64,000 bases of DNA from Bactrocera neohumeralis (lineage: Eukaryota > Arthropoda > Insecta > Diptera > Tephritidae), in contig NC_065923.1 of NCBI RefSeq assembly GCF_024586455.1, positions 50,600,264 through 50,664,263 of the forward strand, written 5' to 3'. The notes under the pieces are model-generated. The model saw nothing but the letters and a program-made list of their open reading frames with translations, had not been told where the DNA came from and ran no database searches. Position numbers and translations under genes: made by a program. Position 1 is the first letter of the stretch; each line of letters starts with the position of its first letter. Positions 56,401 through 64,000 of the stretch are shown in pieces.

Positions 56401-59400
56401 CACTGAAAATCTCGTTTTTTTTCCTTTTTTTTTAAGTATTTAACTACTTTACATAAAAATAAAAATTTTACTTTTTATTTTCTAGCGTTTTAAGTTCGCG
56501 TCCGACTGCGCCAATAACAAGTCCGTTCTTTTCAAATGTAACTTTATTAATCAATTACAATTTCCAATCCTTACAGCTAGGAAGTTAACATAATGTATGT
56601 GAGTTTAAACTAATGAGTGCAAATGTTTATTGTTGTTGTTATTATTTAAGAGAAAGAGAGAATTTAGTTTAAGGAAAGATCAATTAGCAAGTATGGAAAT
56701 TATGAAATGAGAAAAAGAGATATGAGAGGATAAGTAAGACAGGTAAAGAAAGAATGAAGAACGAAGTGTATGTTGTTGGTAGTGGGAGTATTGGTATATG
56801 ACTATATATTATTATTCTCATACCTCCACAGACTTAACTATAAATTGTGTCGAAAATATGATAAAATAAATTTAAACCACGGGAAATAAGACGTATTCAC
56901 GTTTAAAAAAAGTGAATAAATCATTAGCAAAGCACCAAAGTATAAGCTTTGAAATATCAGATAATATTTTTACTAAGATTCACAAAAGACCCTGAAACAG
57001 CAAACAACTTCGAATCCTAGAAAAGTCATCAAAACATTAAACACTGACCAGTCAACAAGGTCTATAGCATAAAATGAGAAAATGAATAAAAAAAAAAATA
57101 AACCAAAAATGGACTGATGGAAACTAAGAGAAAATAAGAAGAAGAATTCACCCAATGGATGGCATAAGTAGATTGAGAAATATAACAACAACACCAGTAC
57201 AAACCACAATCATGCAATATCTTAGCCATATATAAGTTAAAAAAAACTTTTATTTAGTTTTTTATAAAAAAAAAATATTTTTTGGGAGCTAGGCTTCTTT
57301 ATTGAATTCTGTGTAAGAGCTAAAGTTTACAATTAATTACACTTAACTCTAAACCTATGTTTGCCGCTGCAACGGGTATGGAGTTTGCTGACGCTGCGCT
57401 TCTCTTAGGTTGGCACTTCGCTGACGCTGCGCTTCCCACAGGTTGCCACTACACTCGCACTCTCAGCGACTTAGTTGGTGTCGTATTCTATTGCTTTGTA
57501 TCATATGATATTAATGCATCATATAATACTTTTTAAATGTGTGGGGTGCTAACTAGTCCCCCCTTGAAATTCAAACGTCCTCGTTTGAATCTTTTGGTGT
57601 ATAAAAAATTCGGTTAAGTACTTCTATTGCCGGTTGAGACAGTTTATTAGGTTCATCTTCTTTCTGTTTCATCAAAAGATTTTACCCGAAAATTAAAGCG
57701 ATGACTATTAAAATTACGATTAGAGTGATGCTGGTTGTTGACCTCCGTGCAGTTTGACAAACGACTTTTTAAAAGAATATTTATACATGAATCATTACTT
57801 AAATCTTTATCGTAATTGTTATGGTGGGAAATGTCAGCATATATTCCGTACGGATCTACACTCGCGTTGGTAAAGAAATTACGTTGTATTTTACTTAGGG
57901 AGGTGAGTCAGTTGTGCGGAAATCAGACATTTCGGTGGTCGATCGTCCTGGAATGTATTGAGTCTATTTTGGTAGTTAATCTGTCTTGATTGTATTGACT
58001 GGTCTACTTCCATTGGGGTCGTTGGTTTAGGTGGTAAGTTCGGTCTGTTGTGAAAAGAGGTATTTCCTCCAGTAATATGGGAGTTGTTCGCGTAATTATT
58101 GAATCTCGGCGTCTCGGAATCCTTGATTATTTTGCATATAATTGGTGTAGTTTGACAATACATGATTTTCGTAAAAGAATATTTATACATGAATCATTAC
58201 TTAAATCTTTTCGGGGATGTCTGGTTGAATATTGGCTTTGTGGTGGGAAATTTTATACGTCATGTTGTCAAGTTTTTAACATAAATGTGGGGCTTGGGGC
58301 AAGGTTGTCGGTTCTCTCATGCTGAGAAGGCAGGTAAATCACCATTTAGTCCTCTAATGAATGTGTCAAGGGCTTTGTCCCTATATTTATGGGTCATAGT
58401 CCGTATGGAGTCGTCGCTTAACTCGAGACATGAAATTTTGTCTAATATAAGGGAAAGGTGTTGGTAAACTTTTTGGTAAAAGGTCGGAATGTTTTCGTGG
58501 CGTTGGACCAGAGTGGTCATCTGGTATTCGAGGCTACCTATGTCGCTTTTAAACGAATAATACATCATAAGGCATTTTCGAATTTGACTCCAATCAAGTG
58601 GAGTATTGTACGATTCCAATGCGGTGTCGGCATCGCCAATTATTTTATGCCTGATCGTATGGAGTATCGCGAAGTACTTAGGGGTATTCTTGACTCCCTC
58701 ATATGCTTTAAAAATTCTGTCGACGCTTTTCCTCCAGAAGTTAAATTCTCCTGGTCGTCCCGAAAATTCTCTGAAGCATTTAACCATGCCCGGAATCTTG
58801 CCTAATTCAGTGTAACGCTGTGGTCGGGTTCGGTAATGCCAGTTAATACTTTTCGTTCGAGTACTTTTCGAACTATGTCGTTATTAGAGTGAGGTTAGGG
58901 GTGGGAGGGTTTAAAGGATGGGTGGTTTGCCCATAATCTAACCTCATCTGGTTTAGTTGTTCAATCAATTCTTCAGCAGTGTCTGACATTATATTAAAAT
59001 TTTCATTTTTATGTCAATTAATTAAATTTTTTTTCCTTTGTAATAGCACTCGATTTCTTTCTTTTATTTTTATGTCAATTAATTAAATTTCTTTAATTTA
59101 AATTTCTTTTCTTCTAGTTTAAGACCTTTTTTTGATTCTCCCTTTTGGTATCGAATAATTAAGTTTCTTATTCTTAGTAATAACAATATTTTCTTTAATA
59201 ATATTAAAATATTTTTTAAAAGCGTACAGTAGTGGTTTCCAGCTTTCCATTGAATTTTTTTAAGACGTTCCAGGGTTTTCCTTTTTCTGATGATGCTGGG
59301 GTCCCTCGATGTTGCCAAATCCCATGTGGTATTGCATTGTAGCCGCTCGTCAGCACAGTATTTGTTATTAGTTCTCACACGCGTAGCCTTACTTTTTTAT

Positions 59401-62400
59401 TGCGTTTCGCGTTTGTGTATTTTGTTTTTGCTTTCATTTCACAATTTAGTACCGTTCGCCACTCGCGTAGCCTTACTTGTTGATTTTCAGGCTGTTAACT
59501 ATTTTCGCGCGCTGGTCCCTGCTCGGGCGCCAGCTAAAAAACTTTTTAGTTTAAAAAAAAAAATATTTTTTGGGAGCTATGCTCCTTTATTGACTTCTGT
59601 GCAAGAACTAAAGTTTACAATTAATTACACTTAATCTAAACCTATGTTTGCCGCTGCAACGAGTATGGAGTTTGCTGACGCTGCACTTCCCACAGATTGG
59701 CACTTCGCTGACGCTGCGTGTCCCACAGGTAGCCACTACACGTGTCGCACTCTCAGCGATTTAGTTGGTGTCGTATTCTATTGCTTTGTATAATATGATA
59801 TTAATGCATCATAAGATACTTTTTAAATGTGTGGGGTGCTAACTTATATAGATACGCTAAATACTGCTTCTTACTAAAACTTAAATTGCTCCGAGTTCAT
59901 AAAGAAGTACTATCGCAAGCAAAGAAGGCGAAATTCCAAAGCACAAATACTACTAATAACCAAATTAGTCATTGCAATACACTCCTCAAAGTCGAACGCT
60001 CGAGTTTAACGGTATCTTAATAAAAATAGTTTATCCTTCTTTATTGACATAGACACCGCTTACGCGGTTTGAGGTTTCTAGTGTAGCCGGGTTCTTCTCC
60101 ACCTGGTCCAAGAATGATAGAATACAAGATTACGACGACCGCCATTATGAAACGTCATAGTTACGTGTTGAGAAGAAGAAGAGTGAAAAACTTCCCGCAA
60201 AATATTATTAATTCTTTCGATTTTAATGAAAAGTTTTAGTGAAGTGATTGAATATTGTTCAGTGAAAAGATTTGAATCATTTCTAAAGAAATATATCGGC
60301 CTATTGATAATAAAATTGTCTATTAAGTTGTGATTCAAATGGAGAAGACGTTTCTTGTGTTGTATATAAATATATATGTACATATATTATAAGTTCTGCT
60401 TTTGCAAAATCCCGGCCGGCAAACTGAAAAACTCGTTTTCGACTTTAATTGCGTCGAATATTTTCACTTACACTGGTTTTCTTCAGCTGGTGTGTTTTTA
60501 TATACGTCCATTCGAGGACGACTTATTTTGGGAACCTGTTTAGCGAGCGTAGCCGCTGTCTCTTGATTCATTAAACTATGTCAATGCCGTCGTACATCTC
60601 GTACAGCTCATCGTTCCATCGACTGCGGTATTCGCCGTTGTCAATGCGCAAAGCACCATAAATCTTCCTCAGAACCTTTCTCTCGAAAACTCATATCCCG
60701 ACAGATAAGATGATTGTACAATTTCTATTCAGCTCTGCAGCTCAAATTATTTTTCCAGCTGTAGATTAAAGAAGTCACACGATAGGGAATCGCTCTGTCT
60801 GAAACCTCGTTTGGAGAGGTCCTTCCCGTTCCTGACGGAGCTTTTGATATTGCCGTCAGTTTACCCAGCCGTATTAGTTTTGCGGGGATACCAAACTCAG
60901 ACATCGCGGCATAAAGGCAGCTCCTTTTCGTGCTGTCGAAAGCAGCTTTGAAATCGACGAAGAGGTGGTGTGTGTCGATTCTCCTTTCACGGGTCTTTTC
61001 CAAGATTTGACGCATGGTGAATATCTGGCCAGTTGTTGATTTTCCAGGCCTGAAGCCACACTGAGAAGGACCAATCAGTTGTTGACGGTGGACTTTAATC
61101 TTTCACACAACACCCTCGATACAACCTTATATGCGATGTTGAGGTGGCTTATCCCACGGTAATTGGGGCAAATTGTGGGGTCTTTCCTTTATGTGGATTG
61201 GGCAGAACACACTTTAAAATGCAGTTGTCGGGCGTCGTCCGACCATATTTTACAAAAAAGCTGATGCATGCTCCTTATCAGTTCTTCGCCGCCGTTTTTG
61301 AATAGCTCGGCCGGCAATCCATCGGCCTTCGCCGTTTTGTTGTTCTTCAGACTGGTAATTGCTATACGAACTTCTTAATGGTCGCGCAATGGAACGTCTG
61401 CTCCATCGTCATCGATTTGGGAATTGGGTTCGCCTTCTCCTGGCGTTGTGCGTTCACTGCCATTCAGCAGGCTGGAGAAGTGTTCCCTCCATAATTTTAG
61501 TATGCTATGGGCATCGGTTACTAAATCACCTCCTTGGGTTCGACAAAAGACTATGCCCCGGTCTTGAAACCTTCTGTTAGTCGCCGCATTTTATCGTAGA
61601 ATTTTTAAACATTAACCCTGTCGGCCAGCTCTCTCATACTCACGCATTTCGCCCTCTCTCTTTTTTTCTGTCTGCAAATGCGTCTTGCTTTCCATTCAAC
61701 TCTCGGCATCTTTCCCATTCACAAACAACCAATTCAATCAATATCCTGACAGCAAGCATATACTCGAGCAAATACAAAATAATTTGCTTTGGTATCAATA
61801 AAAATATATTCGTTATGTATTATATATACCAAGAGAAATATTATATAGTCAAACTTCCACCGTAATAAACTTACCACCAACCGATTTTACAGTGAGAGAG
61901 AGTATAGAGAGTATTTTAACCACGGATAATGGTTCCAATGTGAGAGCGCCTCAAAATAAGCCTTTTTTATAACATTTAAATTAAAACACCTAACATTTAC
62001 ATTTTATATTACGATTGCAAATTATTATATATTGGACTTTTAATACATGGCGAAACTACTTAAATCCTTTTTTATGATTTTATGGTAAAATTAAAACTAC
62101 TGACTTTTGATGTTTCAATACTTAATAAGGTGAATTAAGCCGGTTAGTTCTCAATTAATAAACGTTTTTAATCATTTGTAATTTAAAATTAATTCCACTA
62201 TGCATCCAAATGCAAAACGTTTCATGAAATATATTTAAATTTCGCATTTTCTTTGATTTTCATTGCATTACATTTTTTATTAGCGATCGTGAACGATTTC
62301 AATCTGTCCGTTCCAGTCATTCCAATTGCAAAACGTCAAAACCTACTCAATCTAGTCAACTGTCAATGGGTAGATGAGCGGTTCTCACATTTACGGTGAC

Positions 62401-63846
62401 AGGAGAGTTGGGCATCTCTTTATCTCTGAATCATAAAATTTCCAACTTTGCCGACAAAAATTATATGTTGGTCAAATCAGATAACGTATATATTTATAAA
62501 AACTCCGCCCACCTTTGTTATGTAGCAAAACGCTGTAATAACAACAATATACGAAAATAAAATGAGAACTCAATATAGTAAACCACAGTTCCATGGAGAA
62601 AACATATTCAAAAACAAAATAGAAGTACTTAAAAATCAACTAAGTTGGTGAATAGAGTCACTTTTGATTTAGCAGGAGAGAGTTTTAGTGCCCGAAGTCA
62701 ATATCGTCAACCGTCAGCGTACAAGGTAATAGAAATTCAAGGGGGCCGTCGCCCCGGGCGCAACGTCTTGGGGGCGGCAAAACGATCTTCGCTGTTTTTT
62801 AATATTCAGAAAAATACTTCAACACATTTTTTTACAAAATTTATTATAAAAGATAAAGAGTTGTACACTCTCCAAATTTTCAAAAATGGGCAAAAATTCC
62901 TGCAAATTGTATCAAAAGTGTACAAGATATACATAGGGCGAAAGTGGGTTTTTTCTATGGCTTTTAATAAGATATCTTGTCAATTTCCTAAAAAACCGTA
63001 TTGTGAGAATTTTGGAGCTTCAGAATTGGCTGGCTTCTAGTTCCTAAATTTTATATACTTAATATCGAAGATGTTTTGTAAAAATGCACTTTTGATCGAA
63101 CCACCTCATGAAACCTGTAGGTAGGTAGATAAAGGGGGGCGCGGATGAATACATTAAATATTTCGGGGTAGACATCTTTTGACCGGATATCTATACTAGG
63201 GTAGCATCCCTGCGATGCGACAATGGGATGATATTGCACGAATTGCAATCTCGATCTTTACGAATTACATTAGAACCTGTACTGAAGATCTGAGTGACTT
63301 TTTAAACTGGTTGCTTAGACCGCAGCTATCGATTTTCCTGCTTACACACAGATGCGTTGATCACAATATATTGATATTTGGATTATTGCGGGGTAGACAC
63401 CTACAGCAAGAAGCAACGAACTGCAGACTCTACTAAGATGTGATGCGTAGGACGAAACACGTTGGAAAATAATAACAGACAGAACAGGAAATTCACATGA
63501 CTGATGTGATGTTCCGAAGTACTGCGGTCTGTAAGGATCAAGAGTTTCCTTTTGGATCTCGCAAGAGAGTTGAACAATTAAAGGTGGAACTGATAAGCTA
63601 CTGGAAGAATTAGAAATTTTTAATTTAGCTTACCCATACCCATTTTAACCCCGAATTCGGAATATCGGCTGGAACCAATAGAACTCATAAATATAGCATT
63701 TACAGTTTTATAAGATCGAAAATATTAAAACGAATGAAAAGTAAATATATTTTAATAATAATATATACATAAATGCTCACCGTCTCTTCAGGATTTATTT
63801 CAATTACAAACGTATCGTTCTGCAACGTCTGTACGGTGATTAGCAT
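47290..63846 (-). CDS. Rad23: Rad23-type UBL/UBA protein with duplicated first UBA (seven coding exons)
   Basis: Coding exons are 63846-63781, 50058-49980, 49916-48987, 48921-48232, 48170-48076, 48028-47462 and 47400-47290. All have GT-AG junctions with matching phases, giving 846 codons with TAG. The N-terminal ubiquitin-like domain spans three exons (MLITVQTLQNDTFVIEI, RGTEYNVENQKLIYSG, INSYNIDESKFIVIIL). Two UBA domains follow, at about residues 227-265 (SIMEMGFSRENVEKAM) and 475-514 (SMIEMGFSRETVEHAM). The XPC-binding region is at about 589-655 (FRNQPQFLLMRSLMYHNP, ALLQLISENQDAFLRML), then an Ala/Arg-rich linker, and the last UBA at about 803-842 (LKSLGFSESLALQAYFAC). Rad23 delivers ubiquitinated proteins to the proteasome and stabilises XPC in nucleotide excision repair. 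Drosophila Rad23 is about 414 residues with two UBA domains, so this protein is twice as long. Confidence 0.9.
47462..48028 (-). CDS. Rad23: Rad23 exon 6, XPC-binding end and Ala-rich linker
   Basis: Acceptor TTTTAAAG before 48028 and donor CGC|GTAAAT after 47462, phase 0 on both sides. It starts AYTQIGQTNPALLQLISEN and QDAFLRMLSQTLEG of the XPC-binding region. It then carries about 150 residues rich in Ala, Arg and Gly (RRMTAGRRAQLAAAVRAAAG, RAAERRAAAADAFLRERAAA) not typical of Rad23. It ends DEEAINR, the start of the last UBA. Confidence 0.9.
48076..48170 (-). CDS. Rad23: Rad23 exon 5, XPC-binding region start
   Basis: Acceptor GTTTATAG before 48170 and donor CAA|GTAATT after 48076. It reads DPFEIFRNQPQFLLMRSLM and YHNPDALHGVLQQ. 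The 47-bp intron after it is very short but has normal ends. Confidence 0.85.
48232..48921 (-). CDS. Rad23: Rad23 exon 4, second copy of linker + UBA
   Basis: Acceptor TTAAAAATAG before 48921 and donor ACAG|GTGAAT after 48232, phase 1 in and out, 690 bp. It encodes SSGDLAGVFSNTSMKSRSES and YNRTIESMIEMGFSRETVE, paralogous to exon 3. Being a multiple of three with equal phases, it could be skipped without a frame change. Confidence 0.85.
48987..49916 (-). CDS. Rad23: Rad23 exon 3, end of UBL plus first copy of linker + UBA
   Basis: Acceptor GGTGAAATAG before 49916. It starts GVILSNERSINSYNIDESK, the last strands of the ubiquitin fold, and continues without an intron into the Ser/Thr-rich linker and UBA (YEHTIESIMEMGFSRENVE). 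The best donor is GATA|GTAACA after 48987, which gives phase 1 and a 65-bp intron to exon 4. The donor choice is the least certain part of the model. Confidence 0.8.
49980..50058 (-). CDS. Rad23: Rad23 exon 2, middle of the ubiquitin-like domain
   Basis: Acceptor TTTTTTAAATAG before 50058 and donor TCTG|GTTAGT after 49980, 79 bp. It reads IFQLKERIYIERGTEYNVEN and QKLIYSG, the central part of the ubiquitin fold. Confidence 0.85.
50383..50880 (-). repeat. Inverted copy of the (GACA)-core dispersed repeat
   Basis: Starts TATACCCTGAACAGGATATA and proceeds GAAGCGTCGGAGACCC, TTGAGCTGAGTCGATTTAG, GTCCGTCTGTCTGTCTG, CTTCAAGAAGCTGCTC and CCGTTC-like phrases, the reverse complement of 13.4-13.7 kb. 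It runs out near 50880. Confidence 0.75.
51268..51557 (-). repeat. 3' LTR of gypsy element 1
   Basis: Direct copy of 56513-56803. It begins (plus strand) AATAACAAGTCCG and ends GGTATATGACT. Small differences include an extra A near 51365 and a missing GA near 51412. Confidence 0.9.
51817..52725 (-). pseudogene. Integrase of gypsy element 1, internally deleted
   Basis: The HHCC zinc-binding part is recognisable (EHLRNNH, then NNCSICQISKFDRK). The catalytic core reads FNDIVHVVIWFPSRNVMYLT and TIDKFSKYA, where the first acidic residue (usually HxD) appears as Val. After NDRNWIAILAAF a deletion and frameshift jump to FLKEQNIQMHTTTAYLKTG, removing the second catalytic Asp. The Glu region SDVERLHGTLNEHLRLME remains. 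Integration activity is therefore not expected. Confidence 0.8.
52940..54740 (-). pseudogene. Protease, reverse transcriptase and RNase H of gypsy element 1
   Basis: Protease has LRFIVDTGAEFSVINP near 54710. After a one-base shift near 54420 the RT frame (54438-53308) carries PSNSPYNSPLWVVPKK, WRVVTDYRKLNEQT, FSTIDLAKGFHQIEVHP, FTRMPFGLKTAPATFQRLIN and the catalytic VVYLDDILIFS. A second shift in an A7 run near 53325 precedes RNase H (FILTTDASQFAVGSVLSQN, YASRTLSDHEIRYSSIEKEA, TDHKPLTWLHNI). Pol would normally be reached by a -1 frameshift from gag near 54765. Confidence 0.85.
54754..55759 (-). pseudogene. gag of gypsy element 1
   Basis: ATG at 55759 begins MEKLDINAKFNLISTNLSS. Capsid-like features include GFIERIDSMIPILESFPVD and GRIALNSFKYGLPEPVKSI. 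A frameshift near 55060 leads to the Asn/Gln-rich end (55116-54754) finishing AEPMEIGNFQLVAEENYPI. No Cys-His zinc knuckle is present, as in the 17.6/297 group. Confidence 0.8.
55863..56512 (-). other. 5' leader of gypsy element 1
   Basis: Non-coding. It holds the primer-binding site next to the LTR and a degenerate internal repeat (TTCTTATTAGAACCGCTTTC near 56030 and TTCTTATTGGAACCGCTATC near 56105). Confidence 0.7.
56513..56803 (-). repeat. 5' LTR of gypsy element 1
   Basis: Begins AATAACAAGTCCG and ends GGTATATGACT (plus strand). It is next to the primer-binding site, so it is upstream for the minus-strand element. Confidence 0.9.
56808..57230. other. Intron sequence between the two LTR elements
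   Basis: AT-rich DNA with A-runs near 57090. A minus-strand frame of 78 codons has no recognisable domain. Confidence 0.4.
57235..57554 (-). repeat. 3' LTR of gypsy element 2
   Basis: Contains TTTGCCGCTGCAACGGGTAT and two copies of GCTGACGCTGCGCTTC, and ends TGTGGGGTGCTAACT. It differs from the other LTR at numerous positions, more than the LTR pair of element 1. Confidence 0.85.
57560..57890 (-). pseudogene. 3' remnant region of gypsy element 2
   Basis: Minus-strand frame with FFTNASVDPYGIYADISHHN and SRLSNCTEVNNQHHSNRNF. It resembles the 3' coding end of a gypsy element but is too short to assign. It shares a ~44-bp segment (TATTTATACATGAATCATTA) with 58165-58208. Confidence 0.4.
57891..58800 (-). 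pseudogene. gag of gypsy element 2
   Basis: The frame from about 58800 reads REFSGRPGEFNFWRKSVDR, HTIRHKIIGDADTALESYN, SLEYQMTTLVQRHENIPTF and YRDKALDTFIRGLNGDLPAF, the capsid part of gypsy-group Gag. After a break near 58317 the frame 58190-57891 has LPPKPTTPMEVDQSIQSRQ, the Pro-rich C-terminal part. The usual start and zinc knuckle are not evident. Confidence 0.75.
58900..59514 (-). other. 5' leader of gypsy element 2
   Basis: Mostly non-coding. A direct repeat TTTTATGTCAATTAATTAAA occurs twice (near 59008 and 59067). Confidence 0.5.
59532..59844 (-). repeat. 5' LTR of gypsy element 2
   Basis: Copy of 57235-57554 next to the primer-binding site, ending TGTGGGGTGCTAACT before the TATA duplication. 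Confidence 0.85.
60034..60110 (-). repeat. 3' end fragment of RTE copy 3
   Basis: Matches the copy 1 3' end near 830-965: TTATTGACATAGACACCGCT, TACGCGGTTTGAGG and GTTCTTCTCCACCTGGTCC. It is separated by about 430 bp of unrelated sequence from the rest of copy 3. Confidence 0.6.
60111..60540. other. Unexplained insert between two parts of RTE copy 3
   Basis: AT-rich with no recognised domain. CCCGGCCGGCAAACTG near 60410 stands out from the AT-rich surroundings. It may be a small insertion that replaced about 100 bp of the LINE. Confidence 0.4.
60541..61725 (-). mobile_element. RTE-like non-LTR retrotransposon, copy 3
   Basis: Minus-strand order: linker (61720-61560), then TTATCAGTTCTTCGCCGCCG-type sequence shared with copies 1 and 2. 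RT motifs follow (MRQILEKTRERRIDTHHLF, VDFKAAFDSTKRSCLYAAM, SEFGIPAKLIRL), then a shifted frame with KRGFRQSDSLSCDFFNLQLE. Around 60700 the sequence jumps to the FSRERF-equivalent region (60692-60545) next to the C-terminus. The YADD part is again absent. Confidence 0.8.
61726..63780. other. Remainder of Rad23 intron 1, mostly unassigned
   Basis: AT-rich. A G/C-rich patch at about 62739-62785 (GGGGGCCGTCGCCCCGGGCG) resembles the end region of some hAT elements, but no inverted partner was found. Frames at 62645-63040 and 63215-63436 show no known domain. Confidence 0.4.
63781..63846 (-). CDS. Rad23: Rad23 exon 1, start of the ubiquitin-like domain
   Basis: ATG at 63846-63844; reads MLITVQTLQNDTFVIEINPE and then ET before donor GACG|GTGAGC. 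Only 66 bp are coding. It joins exon 2 in phase 0 to complete a normal ubiquitin-fold start. Choice rests on the match to the Rad23 N-terminus. Confidence 0.85.
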
Positions 63847-64000
63847 TTCAATGTTTAGCCGTTATTTTGAGAACAAATTCGAATAAGAATCTTTCGGTCT
63901 ATTTTTTTTTTTTTATTTTCTATATTATATGTATGAACGAATTGCAATTAATTTGTCTAAGAAATTTTTTAGGACCTATAACAAATGTATAAATCTTCAA

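Larger units (their letters stand above)
51268..56803 (-). mobile_element. Ty3/gypsy LTR retrotransposon (17.6/297-like), complete but defective
   Basis: Two LTRs of about 290 bp (51268-51557 and 56513-56803) differ at roughly five positions. The element is flanked by a 4-bp ATAT duplication (51264-51267 and 56804-56807), the target favoured by 17.6/297-type elements. Just inside the 5' LTR on the minus strand is GGCGCAGTCGG, a tRNA-Ser-type primer-binding site. Internal order: gag (55759-54754), protease, reverse transcriptase, RNase H, integrase (54740-51817). No envelope frame follows integrase. Several frameshifts and an integrase deletion make it non-functional. Confidence 0.9.
57235..59844 (-). 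mobile_element. Deleted gypsy-type LTR element carrying only gag and 3' remnants
   Basis: LTRs of about 315 bp (57235-57554 and 59532-59844) begin AGTT/AGCT and end AACT. They are flanked by a TATA duplication (57231-57234 and 59845-59848). The primer-binding site on the minus strand is TGGCGCCCGAGCAGGGAC (59532-59515), tRNA-Lys-like. A polypurine tract AAGGGGGGACT borders the 3' LTR. Only gag and short 3' sequences remain; protease, RT, integrase and most of any envelope region are missing. It would depend on a full-length relative. Confidence 0.85.
50059..63780 (-). other. 13.7-kb first intron of Rad23
   Basis: It separates codon 22 from codon 23 of the ubiquitin-like domain. It contains a dispersed repeat (50.4 kb), two LTR retrotransposons (51.27-56.80 and 57.24-59.84 kb), RTE copy 3 (60.0-61.7 kb) and AT-rich DNA. 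Both LTR elements share the gene's orientation. Confidence 0.8.

Overview
This window is AT-rich eukaryotic nuclear DNA from a higher fly, most likely a tephritid fruit fly or close relative. Three multi-exon genes with GT-AG introns (several of them 47-65 bp, typical of flies) sit among a dense mix of insect transposable elements: RTE-like and Jockey-type LINEs, several mariner lineages, Tigger, piggyBac, hAT, and two Ty3/gypsy LTR elements. Species assignment is inference. No bacterial genes, CRISPR array, rRNA or tRNA gene was seen.

Host genes. All three complete genes lie on the minus strand, and I rebuilt each by matching splice sites and reading-frame phase. (1) 63846-47290 is a Rad23-type ubiquitin receptor: seven coding exons, 845 codons, with a ubiquitin-like domain, two tandem copies of the first UBA domain, an XPC-binding domain, a long Ala/Arg-rich linker and a C-terminal UBA. 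Its first intron is 13.7 kb and holds both LTR retrotransposons. (2) 37183-28867 is a klingon/lachesin-like neural adhesion protein: seven coding exons, 477 codons, with signal peptide, three Ig domains, a fibronectin-III-like segment and a hydrophobic, GPI-signal-like tail. One of its introns has a GC donor. (3) 19647-6858 encodes a 426-residue Ser-rich, helical protein I cannot name, in six coding exons. A short terminal exon of another gene is on the plus strand at 234-315.

Layout. 0.8-6.7 kb: decayed RTE, Jockey and hAT copies. 6.9-19.6 kb: gene 3, with introns full of mariner, LINE and dispersed-repeat relics and a Jockey copy at 17.7-19.0 kb. 19.9-21.3 kb: a terminal-inverted-repeat element carrying a 95-bp tandem array. 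21.4-23.5 kb: second RTE copy. 23.5-28.9 kb: AT-rich intergenic DNA with a PIF/Harbinger-like MITE. 28.9-37.2 kb: gene 2, with mariner and dispersed-repeat insertions. 37.6-46.8 kb: intergenic transposon cluster with two adjacent mariner relics, a Tigger element with a piggyBac element inserted into it, and another mariner. 46.8-47.0 kb: a duplicated fragment of a Rad23 exon. 47.3-63.8 kb: Rad23, with LTR elements at 51.3-56.8 and 57.2-59.8 kb and an RTE copy at 60.0-61.7 kb in its first intron.

The host genes have no evident joint pathway. The most unusual items are the enlarged Rad23 with a duplicated UBA exon, the 1.37-kb inverted-repeat element with its internal minisatellite, and the nested piggyBac whose three catalytic aspartates appear intact.
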